The translations under genes were made by a program, and so were the position numbers. A DNA stretch of 64,000 bases. It comes from Gallionellales bacterium GWA2_54_124 (GTDB lineage Bacteria; Pseudomonadota; Gammaproteobacteria; Burkholderiales; Gallionellaceae). Shown piece by piece: positions 28,031 to 36,493 of the stretch; the stretch's first letter is position 1; every line of letters begins with the position of its first letter. The DNA lies in NCBI GenBank assembly GCA_001801025.1, contig MGWO01000003.1:66201-130200 (forward strand). Direction: 5' to 3'. The notes beneath the pieces were generated by a model. The model worked only from the letters and a program-made list of their open reading frames with translations. It was not told where the DNA came from and made no database searches.

Positions 28031-28053
28031 CTGGATTCCCGCATACGCGGGAA
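28031..28053. repeat. Short palindromic intergenic repeat (dRS3/REP-like)
   Basis: CTGGA followed by TTCCCGC (28036-28042), loop ATAC and GCGGGAA (28047-28053) form a perfect 7-bp hairpin between the DUF1289 gene and uppP. It resembles the ATTCCC-N8-GGGAAT repeats scattered in Neisseria and other betaproteobacterial genomes. Only one copy is in this window. There is no T-run, so it is not an intrinsic terminator. Confidence 0.6.
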
Positions 28054-28058
28054 AAACA

Positions 28059-28883
28059 ATGGATATTATACTTTTGCTCAAAGCGGTCATCTTAGGCGTC
28101 GTCGAAGGCCTGACCGAATTTTTGCCAGTCTCCTCGACCGGCCACCTGATTCTGGTCGGCGACCTGCTCAATTTCAACGACGATCGCGGCAAGGTATTCG
28201 AGATCGTCATTCAGTTTGCGGCAATTTTGGCCGTGTGCTGGGAATACCGCGCAAAATTGCAATCGGTCACCACAGGCTTGTTGCAAAAACATGAGGCGGC
28301 GCAGCGCTTCACGCTGAACCTGTTTATCGCCTTTTTGCCACTGGCGATTTTGGGACTACTGTTCGGCAAAGCCATCAAGGCGCATCTGTTCGCCCCCGTA
28401 CCCGTCGCGCTGGCCTTCATCATCGGCGGTTTCATCATCCTGTGGGCGGAGAAGCGCACACACACCGAATCGATCGGCAGTGTCGATGAAATGCACTGGC
28501 GTGATGCACTGAAGATGGGACTGGCGCAGGCGCTGGCGCTGATTCCCGGCACCTCACGTTCGGGTGCTACCATCATCGGCGGCCTGTTCTTCGGCCTTTC
28601 CCGACGCGCCGCCACCGAGTTCTCGTTCTTTCTGGCAATCCCTACACTCACTATGGCCACGCTCTACGAAGTCGTCAAATACCGCGACCAGTTTCACGCC
28701 GACGATCTGGGAATCTTTCTGGCAGGCTCCATCGCCTCCTTCATCAGCGCGTTCATCGCGGTGCGCGGCCTGCTGCGCTACATCAGCCGCCACGATTTCA
28801 CGATTTTTGCCTGGTATCGCATCGCCTTCGGCCTGATCGTGCTGGCAACCTCCTACAGCGGACTCGTCAGCTGGTCGGTGTAA
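28059..28883 (+). CDS. uppP: Undecaprenyl-diphosphatase (BacA)
   Basis: A 274-residue inner-membrane phosphatase that recycles undecaprenyl diphosphate for peptidoglycan and surface-glycan synthesis. [20 protein letters not shown] (residues 16-35) and [17 protein letters not shown] (about 158-174) are the two active-site signatures, with the Glu/Ser and Arg/Ser residues conserved. Seven or eight hydrophobic helices are visible. It lies 43 bases after the DUF1289 gene, separated by a palindromic repeat. It supplies the lipid carrier that the polysaccharide and pentose pathways elsewhere in the window need. Confidence 0.96.
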   Translation: MDIILLLKAVILGVVEGLTEFLPVSSTGHLILVGDLLNFNDDRGKVFEIVIQFAAILAVCWEYRAKLQSVTTGLLQKHEAAQRFTLNLFIAFLPLAILGLLFGKAIKAHLFAPVPVALAFIIGGFIILWAEKRTHTESIGSVDEMHWRDALKMGLAQALALIPGTSRSGATIIGGLFFGLSRRAATEFSFFLAIPTLTMATLYEVVKYRDQFHADDLGIFLAGSIASFISAFIAVRGLLRYISRHDFTIFAWYRIAFGLIVLATSYSGLVSWSV

Positions 28884-28950
28884 GCCGCCGGACAGCCTGT
28901 CATCTTAATGTCATAATTACGTCACATAATCACTATCACGGAGATATCAC

Positions 28951-29220
28951 ATGACAAGAATGGTTCAATGCGTAAAACTGGGCCGCGAAGCCGAAGGCTT
29001 AGACCGCCTGCCGTACCCGGGTCCGTTAGGTCAGCGGATTTTTGAAAATGTCTCCAAGGAAGCATGGGCCGGATGGATCAAATTCCAAACCATGCTGGTC
29101 AATGAAAATCGCCTGAATCTGGCTGATCTGGCAGCGCGCAAATATCTTGCCGCACAAATGGACAGCTACTTCTTCGGTCAAGGTACGCAAATGCCGGAAG
29201 GTTTTGTACCGCCCAAATAA
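28951..29220 (+). CDS. yggX: Fe(2+)-trafficking protein YggX
   Basis: An 89-residue cytosolic protein implicated in iron handling and protection of Fe-S clusters from oxidation. [20 protein letters not shown] carries the conserved cysteine near the N-terminus; [20 protein letters not shown] and [19 protein letters not shown] are typical. Length is right for the family. GGAG lies 8 bases before the ATG. The next gene, ppk1, begins 12 bases after the stop, so the two may be cotranscribed. Confidence 0.96.
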   Translation: MTRMVQCVKLGREAEGLDRLPYPGPLGQRIFENVSKEAWAGWIKFQTMLVNENRLNLADLAARKYLAAQMDSYFFGQGTQMPEGFVPPK

Positions 29221-29231
29221 GGTGTAACAAC

Positions 29232-31319
29232 TTGCCTAATACATTCGCCCCGCAGCAATTTCTCAACCGCGAACTCGGTCAGCTCGAATTCAACCGGCGC
29301 GTGCTCGCACAGGCGGAAGATGCAGCGATTCCGCTGCTCGAGCGCTTGAAATACCTGTGTATCGGCAGCAGCAATCTCGACGAGTTTTTCGAAATCCGCG
29401 TGGCCGGTCTGATGGAGCAAATCAAACTGGGGGGAATTTCGACCGGGGCGGACGGCATGAGCGCGCACCATACCCTCAAGCTGGTACGCGAACAGGCGCA
29501 TCAGCTCATCGAACACCAGTATCACCTGTTTAATACTGAAATCACGCCGGCACTGGCAGCCCAGGGCATCAAGTTTCTGCGCCGTACCCACTGGAACGAG
29601 GCGCAGCAGGAATGGCTAAAAGCGTACTTCTTCCGCGAAGTCATGCCGGTGCTCACCCCGATCGGGCTCGATCCCGCCCACCCGTTTCCCCGCGTACTAA
29701 ACAAGAGCTTAAATTTTGCGGTCGAGTTGCAGGGCAAGGATGCATTTGGTCGCAATTCGACCCGCGCCATCGTGCAAGCGCCACGCGTATTGCCGCGCAC
29801 GATTTTATTGCCGCCGGAAATCAGCGGCTGCCCGCACGGCTTCGTCTTCCTGTCGTCCATTCTGCACGCCCATGTCGGCGAACTGTTCAGCGGCATGGAA
29901 GTCTTAGGTTGCTTCCAGTTCCGCGTGACGCGCAACAGCAATCTGTTTGTCGATGAGGAAGAAGTCAAAAACTTGCGCCTGAGTCTGCAAGGCGAATTAC
30001 CGCAGCGCCATTTTGGTGACGCGGTACGTCTGGAAATTGCCGACAACTGCTCAGAACAGATCGAAGCCTTATTGCTCAAAGAATTCAAACTGACGCCGGC
30101 TGATTTATATCGCGTGCACGGCCCGGTCAATCTGGTTCGCCTGATGGAAATTCCCGGCATGGTCGAGCGCGCCGACCTGAAATTTGCAGAATTTGTGCCA
30201 GGCGTTCCCGGCGTCCTGCAAAAAAAGGGCGCGGACATGTTCAAGGTGATCCGCAAGAGCGATGTGCTGCTGCACCACCCTTACCAGTCTTTCAAACCGG
30301 TGATCGATTTCATCCAGCAGGCGGCCAGCGATCCAGCCGTCGTTGCCATCAAACAAACCGTATACCGCACGGGTGCGGATTCGGCGCTGATGGAGGCGCT
30401 CATCGCAGCGGCGCAGCGCGGCAAGGAAGTCACGGTGGTGGTGGAATTGCTCGCCCGCTTCGACGAAGAGGCGAATATCAACTGGGCGAACCGTCTGGAA
30501 GAAGTCGGCGCCCATGTGGTGTACGGCGTTGTCGGACACAAGACCCACGCCAAGATGCTGATGGTGGTGCGCCGCGAAGAAGGTAAGTTAAAACGCTACG
30601 TGCATCTGGGCACTGGTAACTACCATCCGCGCACCGCGCGTCTTTACACCGATTTCGGCCTGTTCACCTGCGATGAAGAAATCTGTGCCGATGCCAACGA
30701 AGTGTTCAGCCAGCTGACCAGTCTGGGGCGCGCGCGCACGCTTAACCACCTGTGGCAGTCCCCTTTTTCGCTGCATCCGGAAGTGTTGCGCGCGATACAA
30801 AACGAAACGCGCCTGGCCAAAGAAGGCAAAAAGGCGCATATCATCGCCAAGATGAATGCGCTGCTCGAACCTGACACCATCGCCGCACTCTACGAAGCCT
30901 CTCAAGCCGGTGTTAAAGTTGATCTGATCGTGCGCGGCGTGTGTGCCCTGCGCCCGGGTGTGGCAGGCCTGTCCGAAAACATCCGTGTGCGTTCCATCAT
31001 CGGCCGCTTTCTGGAACATACCCGCATTTTCTATTTCCGCAACGATCTAGCGCACGACACCTATCTGGCGTCTGCCGACTGGATGGACCGGAACTTCTTC
31101 CGCCGCATCGAGGTGTGTTTTCCTATCCTCGACAAAAAGCTCAAAAAGCGCGTGATCGATGAAGGCTTAAAAGCGTATCTGCAGGACAACTCTCAGGCCT
31201 GGGATATGGATGGCAATGGCCAATACCGCCATAAGCAACCTCGTTTAGCCGCTAAAAAGTGCGCGCAAAACGAATTGCTTAGCTTACTCGCAAGCCCGAC
31301 AGTCAAAACAACGGCGTAG
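29232..31319 (+). CDS. ppk1: Polyphosphate kinase 1
   Basis: A 695-residue enzyme that reversibly builds inorganic polyphosphate from ATP. The N-terminal domain (FLNRELGQLEFNRRVLAQ), head and two phospholipase D-like catalytic domains are all present. GHKTHAKMLMVVRREEGKL holds the autophosphorylated His, and LEHTRIFYFRNDL plus RNFFRRIEVCFPI belong to the second half-site. The start is TTG at 29232 with AAGGTG 8 bases upstream; no ATG fits. It ends exactly where the convergent Lys-rich gene ends. Together with sixA and the PPK2-type gene it forms a phosphate-metabolism block. Confidence 0.97.
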   Translation: MPNTFAPQQFLNRELGQLEFNRRVLAQAEDAAIPLLERLKYLCIGSSNLDEFFEIRVAGLMEQIKLGGISTGADGMSAHHTLKLVREQAHQLIEHQYHLFNTEITPALAAQGIKFLRRTHWNEAQQEWLKAYFFREVMPVLTPIGLDPAHPFPRVLNKSLNFAVELQGKDAFGRNSTRAIVQAPRVLPRTILLPPEISGCPHGFVFLSSILHAHVGELFSGMEVLGCFQFRVTRNSNLFVDEEEVKNLRLSLQGELPQRHFGDAVRLEIADNCSEQIEALLLKEFKLTPADLYRVHGPVNLVRLMEIPGMVERADLKFAEFVPGVPGVLQKKGADMFKVIRKSDVLLHHPYQSFKPVIDFIQQAASDPAVVAIKQTVYRTGADSALMEALIAAAQRGKEVTVVVELLARFDEEANINWANRLEEVGAHVVYGVVGHKTHAKMLMVVRREEGKLKRYVHLGTGNYHPRTARLYTDFGLFTCDEEICADANEVFSQLTSLGRARTLNHLWQSPFSLHPEVLRAIQNETRLAKEGKKAHIIAKMNALLEPDTIAALYEASQAGVKVDLIVRGVCALRPGVAGLSENIRVRSIIGRFLEHTRIFYFRNDLAHDTYLASADWMDRNFFRRIEVCFPILDKKLKKRVIDEGLKAYLQDNSQAWDMDGNGQYRHKQPRLAAKKCAQNELLSLLASPTVKTTA

Positions 31320-31766
31320 TTAGTGCTTGTTCGGACGACCGGTCTTGATTTTATCGAGACCGCTCAAAGCTGCAATCAACTGCGCTTCATTCATCGCACA
31401 CAATGCCAGCACGCCAGCGCGCAGCACTTCACTCTTCTTAACCTGCAGCCCGGATTTCAGGCCAATTTCCTTGATATCGGCGATCTTCTGATATTCGCTT
31501 TGCGGCATCGTAAAACTGTCGCGCACGACTTTTGGCTTAGGCTTTTTGGCAACCTTAACTTCTTTAACCGCCTTAGCAGCTTTGACTTCCTTCACTTCCG
31601 GAACTTTCTTTACTTCCTTCGCAACTTTCACTGCAACGGGTTCAGCTTTCTTAACGACCGGTGCGATAACCTTGGCAACCGGCTTGCTGACCTTTGAAGC
31701 TGCAGTGAGCGGTTTAGCAGCAACCGGTTTAGCGGCAACGTCCTTGTCTGATTTTTTTGTATTCAT
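31320..31766 (-). CDS. Lys/Ala/Val-rich histone H1-like protein with ribbon-helix-helix-like C-terminus
   Basis: A 148-residue protein in two parts. Residues 1-80 are a low-complexity basic tail made of Lys, Ala, Val and Pro with irregular KEVK and AAKP repeats, as in bacterial histone H1-like proteins. Residues 83-148 (RDSFTMPQSEYQKIADIKEI, then GLKSGLQVKKSEVLRAGVLA) look like a compact helical, possibly ribbon-helix-helix, DNA-binding domain. ATG 31766 has AAGGAGA upstream, and a -35/-10 pair lies further up, overlapped by a palindrome. A nucleoid or polyphosphate-linked role is possible but not shown. Confidence 0.75.
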   Translation of the reverse strand: MNTKKSDKDVAAKPVAAKPLTAASKVSKPVAKVIAPVVKKAEPVAVKVAKEVKKVPEVKEVKAAKAVKEVKVAKKPKPKVVRDSFTMPQSEYQKIADIKEIGLKSGLQVKKSEVLRAGVLALCAMNEAQLIAALSGLDKIKTGRPNKH

Positions 31767-31787
31767 TTGATTCTCCTTGGATTAAGA

Positions 31788-31812
31788 TAGCGTGTATACA
31801 GTATATACGCTA
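31788..31812. promoter_or_regulatory. Near-perfect palindrome, candidate operator between divergent genes
   Basis: Two 12-base arms, 31788-31799 and 31801-31812, are reverse complements with one mismatch around a single central base at 31800. The site lies between the divergent Lys-rich gene and sixA and covers the -10 element proposed for the former. Its size and symmetry are those of a dimeric repressor site. It does not match the LexA consensus CTGT-N8-ACAG. Confidence 0.6.
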
Positions 31813-31829
31813 TATTTTGCGGGTGTAAA
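31800..31829 (-). promoter_or_regulatory. Sigma-70-like promoter of the Lys-rich protein gene
   Basis: On the minus strand TTTACA (31829-31824) and TATACT (31805-31800) are separated by 18 bases. The -10 lies 34 bases before the ATG at 31766. The upstream palindrome arm and the central base overlap the -10, so binding there would block it. Confidence 0.55.
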
Positions 31830-31849
31830 CAGTAATATTTGGAGCCCAG

Positions 31850-32296
31850 ATGGACATAATCTTATGGCGTCACGCCGAAGCGGAAGAGGGATCGAACGAT
31901 CTTGCACGTCAATTGACCGAGAAGGGGCGTAAACAGGCAGCACAAATGGCAGAATTTTTGCATCGTCATTTACCTGTTGACACCCGCATACTGGTAAGCC
32001 CCGCTGTACGTACACAGCAAACGGCGTCCGCACTCACCAAGGATTTCATCACGGCACCCTCCATCGCGCCGGACGCCTCCCCGCACGCCGTGTTGCAAGC
32101 CGCCCGCTGGCCCAATGCCGGCGGCACGGTGCTCATCATCGGACACCAACCGACGCTAGGATCCGTCGCAGCCCAACTGCTCGGCAGCGGGCACGAATCC
32201 TTGCGCATCAAAAAAAGCGGCCTGTGGTGGCTTTCCCGTCGCGAGAGCTCATCAGCCACCACCTTGCGTCTGGTCATCACCCCGGACTATTTATAA
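31850..32296 (+). CDS. sixA: SixA-type phosphohistidine phosphatase
   Basis: A 148-residue histidine-phosphatase-superfamily enzyme. MDIILWRHAEAEEGSNDLAR begins with the RHG-type motif (here RHA) that carries the catalytic His, LTEKGRKQAAQMAEFLHRHL follows, and VLIIGHQPTLGSVAAQLLG gives the second active-site His. SixA removes phosphate from phosphohistidine, for example on the NPr/PTS phosphorelay in E. coli. GGAG sits 5 bases before the ATG. Position between ppk1 and the polyphosphate:AMP phosphotransferase gene suggests a link to phosphate metabolism; this is inference. Confidence 0.88.
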   Translation: MDIILWRHAEAEEGSNDLARQLTEKGRKQAAQMAEFLHRHLPVDTRILVSPAVRTQQTASALTKDFITAPSIAPDASPHAVLQAARWPNAGGTVLIIGHQPTLGSVAAQLLGSGHESLRIKKSGLWWLSRRESSSATTLRLVITPDYL

Positions 32297-32318
32297 TTCG
32301 CACACCTGTGAGGTTGTC

Positions 32319-33803
32319 ATGTTTGAATCTGCTGAACTCGGTCACAAGATAGACAAAGAAACTTACGACAGAGAAGTGCCGCCGCTGCGCGCAGCCCTGC
32401 TCGATGCGCAGATGGACATGGCAAAACTTGCCAAATTTCCGGTTATCATTCTGGTCGGCGGAGTCGATGGCGCGGGGCGGGGTGAGACCGTCAACCTGCT
32501 CAACGAATGGATGGATCCGCGCTACTTGCAGACGCACGGCATGGGCGATCCGTCCGATGAAGAACTCGATCGGCCGATGATGTGGCGGTTCTGGCGCGAG
32601 CTGCCACCCAAAGGCCGGATCGGCATCTTTCTGGGTTCCTGGTACACCTGGCCCATCATCAACCGGGTACAGGGAATTAGCAAGACAGCGGATCTGGACC
32701 AGAGTCTGGAGCGCGCCCGACGCCTCGAAACGATGCTGGCTGATGAAGGCGCCCTAATCCTGAAATTCTGGATGCACCTGTCGCGCGACAAACAGGAAAA
32801 GCGCCTCAAATTGCTCGAAAAAGATCCGAAGACCCGCTGGCGCGTAACCGAACGCGACTGGGAGCACTATAAAAAATACGACAAATTCCGCACGGTAGGC
32901 GAGAGTGTGATCCGCCACACCAGCACGGCCGAAGCGCCCTGGACCATCATCGAGGGCTACGATCCGCATTACCGCAGCCTGACCATCGGAAAAATTATCC
33001 TCGATGCCATCCGCAAACGCCTCGACGACGCAAACCAGAAAATATCTGAAGTGTCCGCACCGCCGCCGCTGCCGTCAATCGACAACCTGAATCTTCTCAA
33101 GTCGCTCAACTTGAAACAGAAGCTCGACAAAAAAACCTATCAAGATGAACTGGAAAAATATCAGGGCAAACTCGCCTTGCTGACGCGTAATCCGAAGTTC
33201 AAAAAAATCACCGTCATCGCAATGTTCGAAGGCAACGATGCAGCGGGCAAAGGCGGCGCGATCCGGCGCATTACCGGCGCCCTCGACTCACGCTACTACA
33301 ATGTCATTCCGGTGGCAGCACCAACGGAAGAAGAGCGCGCACAACCCTACTTGTGGCGCTTCTGGCGACATATTCCCAGACGCGGCAGAGTGACGATTTT
33401 CGATCGCTCCTGGTATGGGCGGGTACTGGTCGAACGCGTCGAAAAATACTGCTCTGAGGCCGACTGGATGCGTGCCTACAGCGAAATCAACGATTTCGAA
33501 GCGCAACTGGTACGGCACAACATCGTGGTGGTCAAATTCTGGCTGACCATCAGTCAGGAAGAACAACTCAGACGATTCAAAGAACGCGAAGCCATCGCCT
33601 TCAAGCACTTCAAAATCACCCCTGATGACTGGCGAAATCGTGAAAAGTGGACTGAATACGAGCAGGCGGTCTGCGACATGGTAGACAGAACCAGCACCGA
33701 GATCGCTCCCTGGACACTGGTCGAAGCCAACGACAAAAATTTCGCACGCATTAAAATTCTCAAGACACTTTGTGCACAAATTGAAGCGGCGATGAAAAAA
33801 TAA
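32319..33803 (+). CDS. pap: Polyphosphate:AMP phosphotransferase (two-domain PPK2)
   Basis: A 494-residue protein with two fused PPK2 domains, the arrangement of polyphosphate:AMP phosphotransferase, which makes ADP from AMP and polyphosphate. The first domain (residues about 10-235) has a degraded P-loop, GGVDGAGRGETVNL; the second (about 255-490) has a full Walker A, FEGNDAAGKGGAIRRI, plus the lid block RVTIFDRSWYGRVLVERV. In known class II PPK2 proteins the C-terminal domain is the active one, consistent with these loops. It lies 22 bases after sixA. With Ppk1 it would cycle ATP, polyphosphate and AMP. Confidence 0.94.
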   Translation: MFESAELGHKIDKETYDREVPPLRAALLDAQMDMAKLAKFPVIILVGGVDGAGRGETVNLLNEWMDPRYLQTHGMGDPSDEELDRPMMWRFWRELPPKGRIGIFLGSWYTWPIINRVQGISKTADLDQSLERARRLETMLADEGALILKFWMHLSRDKQEKRLKLLEKDPKTRWRVTERDWEHYKKYDKFRTVGESVIRHTSTAEAPWTIIEGYDPHYRSLTIGKIILDAIRKRLDDANQKISEVSAPPPLPSIDNLNLLKSLNLKQKLDKKTYQDELEKYQGKLALLTRNPKFKKITVIAMFEGNDAAGKGGAIRRITGALDSRYYNVIPVAAPTEEERAQPYLWRFWRHIPRRGRVTIFDRSWYGRVLVERVEKYCSEADWMRAYSEINDFEAQLVRHNIVVVKFWLTISQEEQLRRFKEREAIAFKHFKITPDDWRNREKWTEYEQAVCDMVDRTSTEIAPWTLVEANDKNFARIKILKTLCAQIEAAMKK

Positions 33804-33851
33804 AGAGCCGTAAAAAGCGCGCAATCCCACTTAAACCGGGTAAAGACCATC

Positions 33852-36056
33852 ATGAGTACGCTATCAGACAAACTAAAAGTACCCGGCGATTTCTGGGGCG
33901 GGCTGGCCTCAACGCTGGTCGCCCTGCCAGCAGCGGTCGCCTTCGGCGTCACCATCTATTCGGCGATCAGCCCCCAGTACGCGGTTTTCGGCGCACTGGC
34001 CGGCATATTGGGTGCTACCGCACTGGGGCTGATTGCCTCGACTTTTGGCGGCACCGACCGGCTGATCAGCGCGCCTTGCGCACCGGCCGCAGCGGTGTTG
34101 TCCGCATTCGCCATCGAACTGGTCAATCAGGGCGTTGCCCCGGCCAGCATCGTCCTGATGCTGACGGTGCTCGGCATACTGACCGGACTGATACAAATAC
34201 TGATCGGTTTTCTCGGTGTCGGCCGGCTGATCCGCTATATTCCCTACACCGTGGTAAGCGGATATCTGAGCGGCGTAGGCCTCATCATCATCGGCAGCCA
34301 GATTCCCCGTTTTGTCGGCACTTCAGCCAATACCGTGTGGTGGCGTGCCGCCGTCAACCCCGCGCTGTGGGATACGCGCAGCATCGCCATCGGTGCCGCA
34401 ACCGTGCTGGTTGCACTGCTCGCGCCCAAAATTACCAAAGCCATCCCAAGCACAATACTCGGCATTATAGCCGGCATCATCGCCTACTTTGTTCTGGCTA
34501 ACTCCGATGCAACAATGATGACACTGACCGGTAATCCACTGGTATTAGGTTCCCTCGGCGCATCAGGCGAAGGCTATATCGGCACGATTATCGGACGCTG
34601 GTACGACATCGGAGAGCTGAAACTATCGCAAGTCGCCGCACTGTTGGGCAGCGCACTGACCCTGGCTGCACTCTTGTCCATCGACACACTGAAGACCTGC
34701 GTCGTCATCGACCAGATGACCCGCACGCGCCATGATCCCAATCGGGAACTCTTCGCACAGGGCCTAGCCAATATCGCGTCCTCCGCTATCGGCGGCATCC
34801 CCGGCGCGGGCATTATGGGCCCCACCATGGTCAATCTGTCCAGCGGCGCGCAAACCCGCGTTTCCGGCATCATCGAGGGGCTTTTGGTACTGATCGTCGC
34901 ACTGGTGCTGAGCAACTTTATCGCCTGGATTCCTGTTGCCACACTCGCCGGCATATTAATTGTAATTGGCCTGCGCATGATTGACACCAAGCCGCTGAAT
35001 TTTCTGGAGTCGCGTGCGACCGTCTTCGATTTCGCTGTCGTCGCCGTCGTGATCGGCTTTGCACTGACGGTGGGATTGATCGCCGCTTCTGCTGCCGGTG
35101 TCGCTCTGTCCATTTTGCTGTTCCTGAGAGAACAGGTCGGCGGTTCAGTGATAAGACACAAGACCTTCGTCAGTCAACGCTCCTCGACCTGGTATCGCCC
35201 GGAAACCGAGATGCGACTGATCGCACAAAAAGGTGACAAAGCCGTCATCTTCGAACTGCAGGGCAGCCTGTTTTTCGGCACAACTTATGAGCTTTACTCC
35301 GTGCTCGAAGCGGAAATCAAGACTCGCGATTACATCATTCTCGACCTGAGACGCGTGCTGTCGGTCGATATCACCGCCGCGCACATGCTCAATCAAGTAC
35401 GCGACATGATGAGAGATCGCGGCATGCCGCTATTGATGAGCAACGTACGCGAACATCTGCCTAATGGCGGCAACTTACTGGAATTCTTCAAGCAGACCGA
35501 GCTGATCGATGCAACCGATGCAGTGCGCGTATTCCAGACCATCGAATCTGCAATCGAATGGGTAGAGGACAGGCTGATCGGTGAAATCGAACTAGCAGCC
35601 GAAACGGAAGTTGCGCTGAATTTGCAGGATATGGATCTGTTTCAGGGAAGAAAAGTGGAAACCCTCACCGATCTCGAAGCGCGCATGGAGCAAAGAACGG
35701 TGAAAGCGGGAGAGTCCATCTATTCCATAGGCGATCAGGAAAGAGAGCTGTATCTGATACGGCGCGGCGTGGTGCGTATTCTGGCACCGATAGGCGGGAG
35801 CCGGCAACTGCACCACATCGCCACCTTCGGACGCGGCGATTTTTTCGGCGGACTGGCTTTTCTGGATGATCATGCGCGCGGCGACAATGCAATCGCCCAC
35901 ACCGATATCGACCTGTTCGTCCTGCCGCTGGAGCAGTTCAACCAGCTGGCTGAAGATCACAAAAAACTGGCCTTTCTGCTGATCACCGCGATTTCCCGCA
36001 CCCTCGCACACCGCCTGCGTCACGCCGATGGCGAACGGACGATGCTGCATGTGTAA
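33852..36056 (+). CDS. SulP-family anion transporter with STAS and cNMP-binding-like domains
   Basis: A 734-residue membrane transporter. Residues 10-425 have about 12 hydrophobic segments of the SulP/SLC26 type (FWGGLASTLVALPAAVAFGV). Residues about 450-575 form a STAS domain (FELQGSLFFGTTYEL, IILDLRRVLSVDITAAHML). Residues about 600-720 form a CAP-like cyclic nucleotide fold (AGESIYSIGDQERELYLIRR), but the phosphate-binding cassette reads FFGGLAFLDDHARGDNA, with Gly where Glu is expected, so cAMP binding is doubtful. Family substrates include sulfate and bicarbonate; with prk nearby bicarbonate is conceivable, but nothing in the sequence decides it. Confidence 0.88.
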   Translation: MSTLSDKLKVPGDFWGGLASTLVALPAAVAFGVTIYSAISPQYAVFGALAGILGATALGLIASTFGGTDRLISAPCAPAAAVLSAFAIELVNQGVAPASIVLMLTVLGILTGLIQILIGFLGVGRLIRYIPYTVVSGYLSGVGLIIIGSQIPRFVGTSANTVWWRAAVNPALWDTRSIAIGAATVLVALLAPKITKAIPSTILGIIAGIIAYFVLANSDATMMTLTGNPLVLGSLGASGEGYIGTIIGRWYDIGELKLSQVAALLGSALTLAALLSIDTLKTCVVIDQMTRTRHDPNRELFAQGLANIASSAIGGIPGAGIMGPTMVNLSSGAQTRVSGIIEGLLVLIVALVLSNFIAWIPVATLAGILIVIGLRMIDTKPLNFLESRATVFDFAVVAVVIGFALTVGLIAASAAGVALSILLFLREQVGGSVIRHKTFVSQRSSTWYRPETEMRLIAQKGDKAVIFELQGSLFFGTTYELYSVLEAEIKTRDYIILDLRRVLSVDITAAHMLNQVRDMMRDRGMPLLMSNVREHLPNGGNLLEFFKQTELIDATDAVRVFQTIESAIEWVEDRLIGEIELAAETEVALNLQDMDLFQGRKVETLTDLEARMEQRTVKAGESIYSIGDQERELYLIRRGVVRILAPIGGSRQLHHIATFGRGDFFGGLAFLDDHARGDNAIAHTDIDLFVLPLEQFNQLAEDHKKLAFLLITAISRTLAHRLRHADGERTMLHV

Positions 36057-36171
36057 TCACCTATCTATGCTCAGCACCCGCATACCTGCCGTGACCAGCA
36101 GATCCCCGGTCATTCGCCGATACCGGGACGCTCGCCCAAGATAATCAAGGCAAACAGGGCGATCATGTTAG

Positions 36172-36480
36172 CTAGTTATCGTCACCTGCCGGTTGCACCA
36201 GCACCCACGGGCTTACTACCACCGCCCACAGCACAGCATCTGCGTCCCACCACGTTTGCGCCTGCTCATCCGTGACTTTGCCGAACTGCCCTGCCGCCAT
36301 CCACTGACTGATCAGAGGCGCATTGTCCTCAGACATCTGATACGCCGTCTCGACCAGATCCAGTTCAGGCGAGACAAAAATAGCAGCCCCGCTGGCGAAA
36401 TAGCGCTGCATCTCGCGCCACGGCATTTGCGCCGTCTCAAGATTCACCTTGGCGCGCAATATTTCTTTCGGATTAGTCAT
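36172..36480 (-). CDS. DUF2288 family protein
   Basis: A 102-residue soluble protein. MTNPKEILRAKVNLETAQMP, WREMQRYFASGAAIFVSPEL and DEQAQTWWDADAVLWAVVVS fit DUF2288, a family of unknown role in proteobacteria. I start at ATG 36480; the frame also reaches a TTG at 36492. It follows the gamma-carbonic anhydrase gene after 13 bases on the same strand, so the two are probably cotranscribed. The 115-base gap to the SulP gene stop holds nothing I recognise. Confidence 0.8.
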   Translation of the reverse strand: MTNPKEILRAKVNLETAQMPWREMQRYFASGAAIFVSPELDLVETAYQMSEDNAPLISQWMAAGQFGKVTDEQAQTWWDADAVLWAVVVSPWVLVQPAGDDN

Positions 36481-36493
36481 ATTTTCTTTCAAT

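Noticed and set aside
31788-31812. LexA (SOS) box
   Set aside because: The symmetric site lacks the CTGT-N8-ACAG pattern, and neither flanking gene is an SOS gene.
36057-36171. Terminator after the SulP gene (CCCGGT/ACCGGG inverted repeat near 36103-36130)
   Set aside because: The stem is only 6 bp with a long loop and no T-run on either strand.
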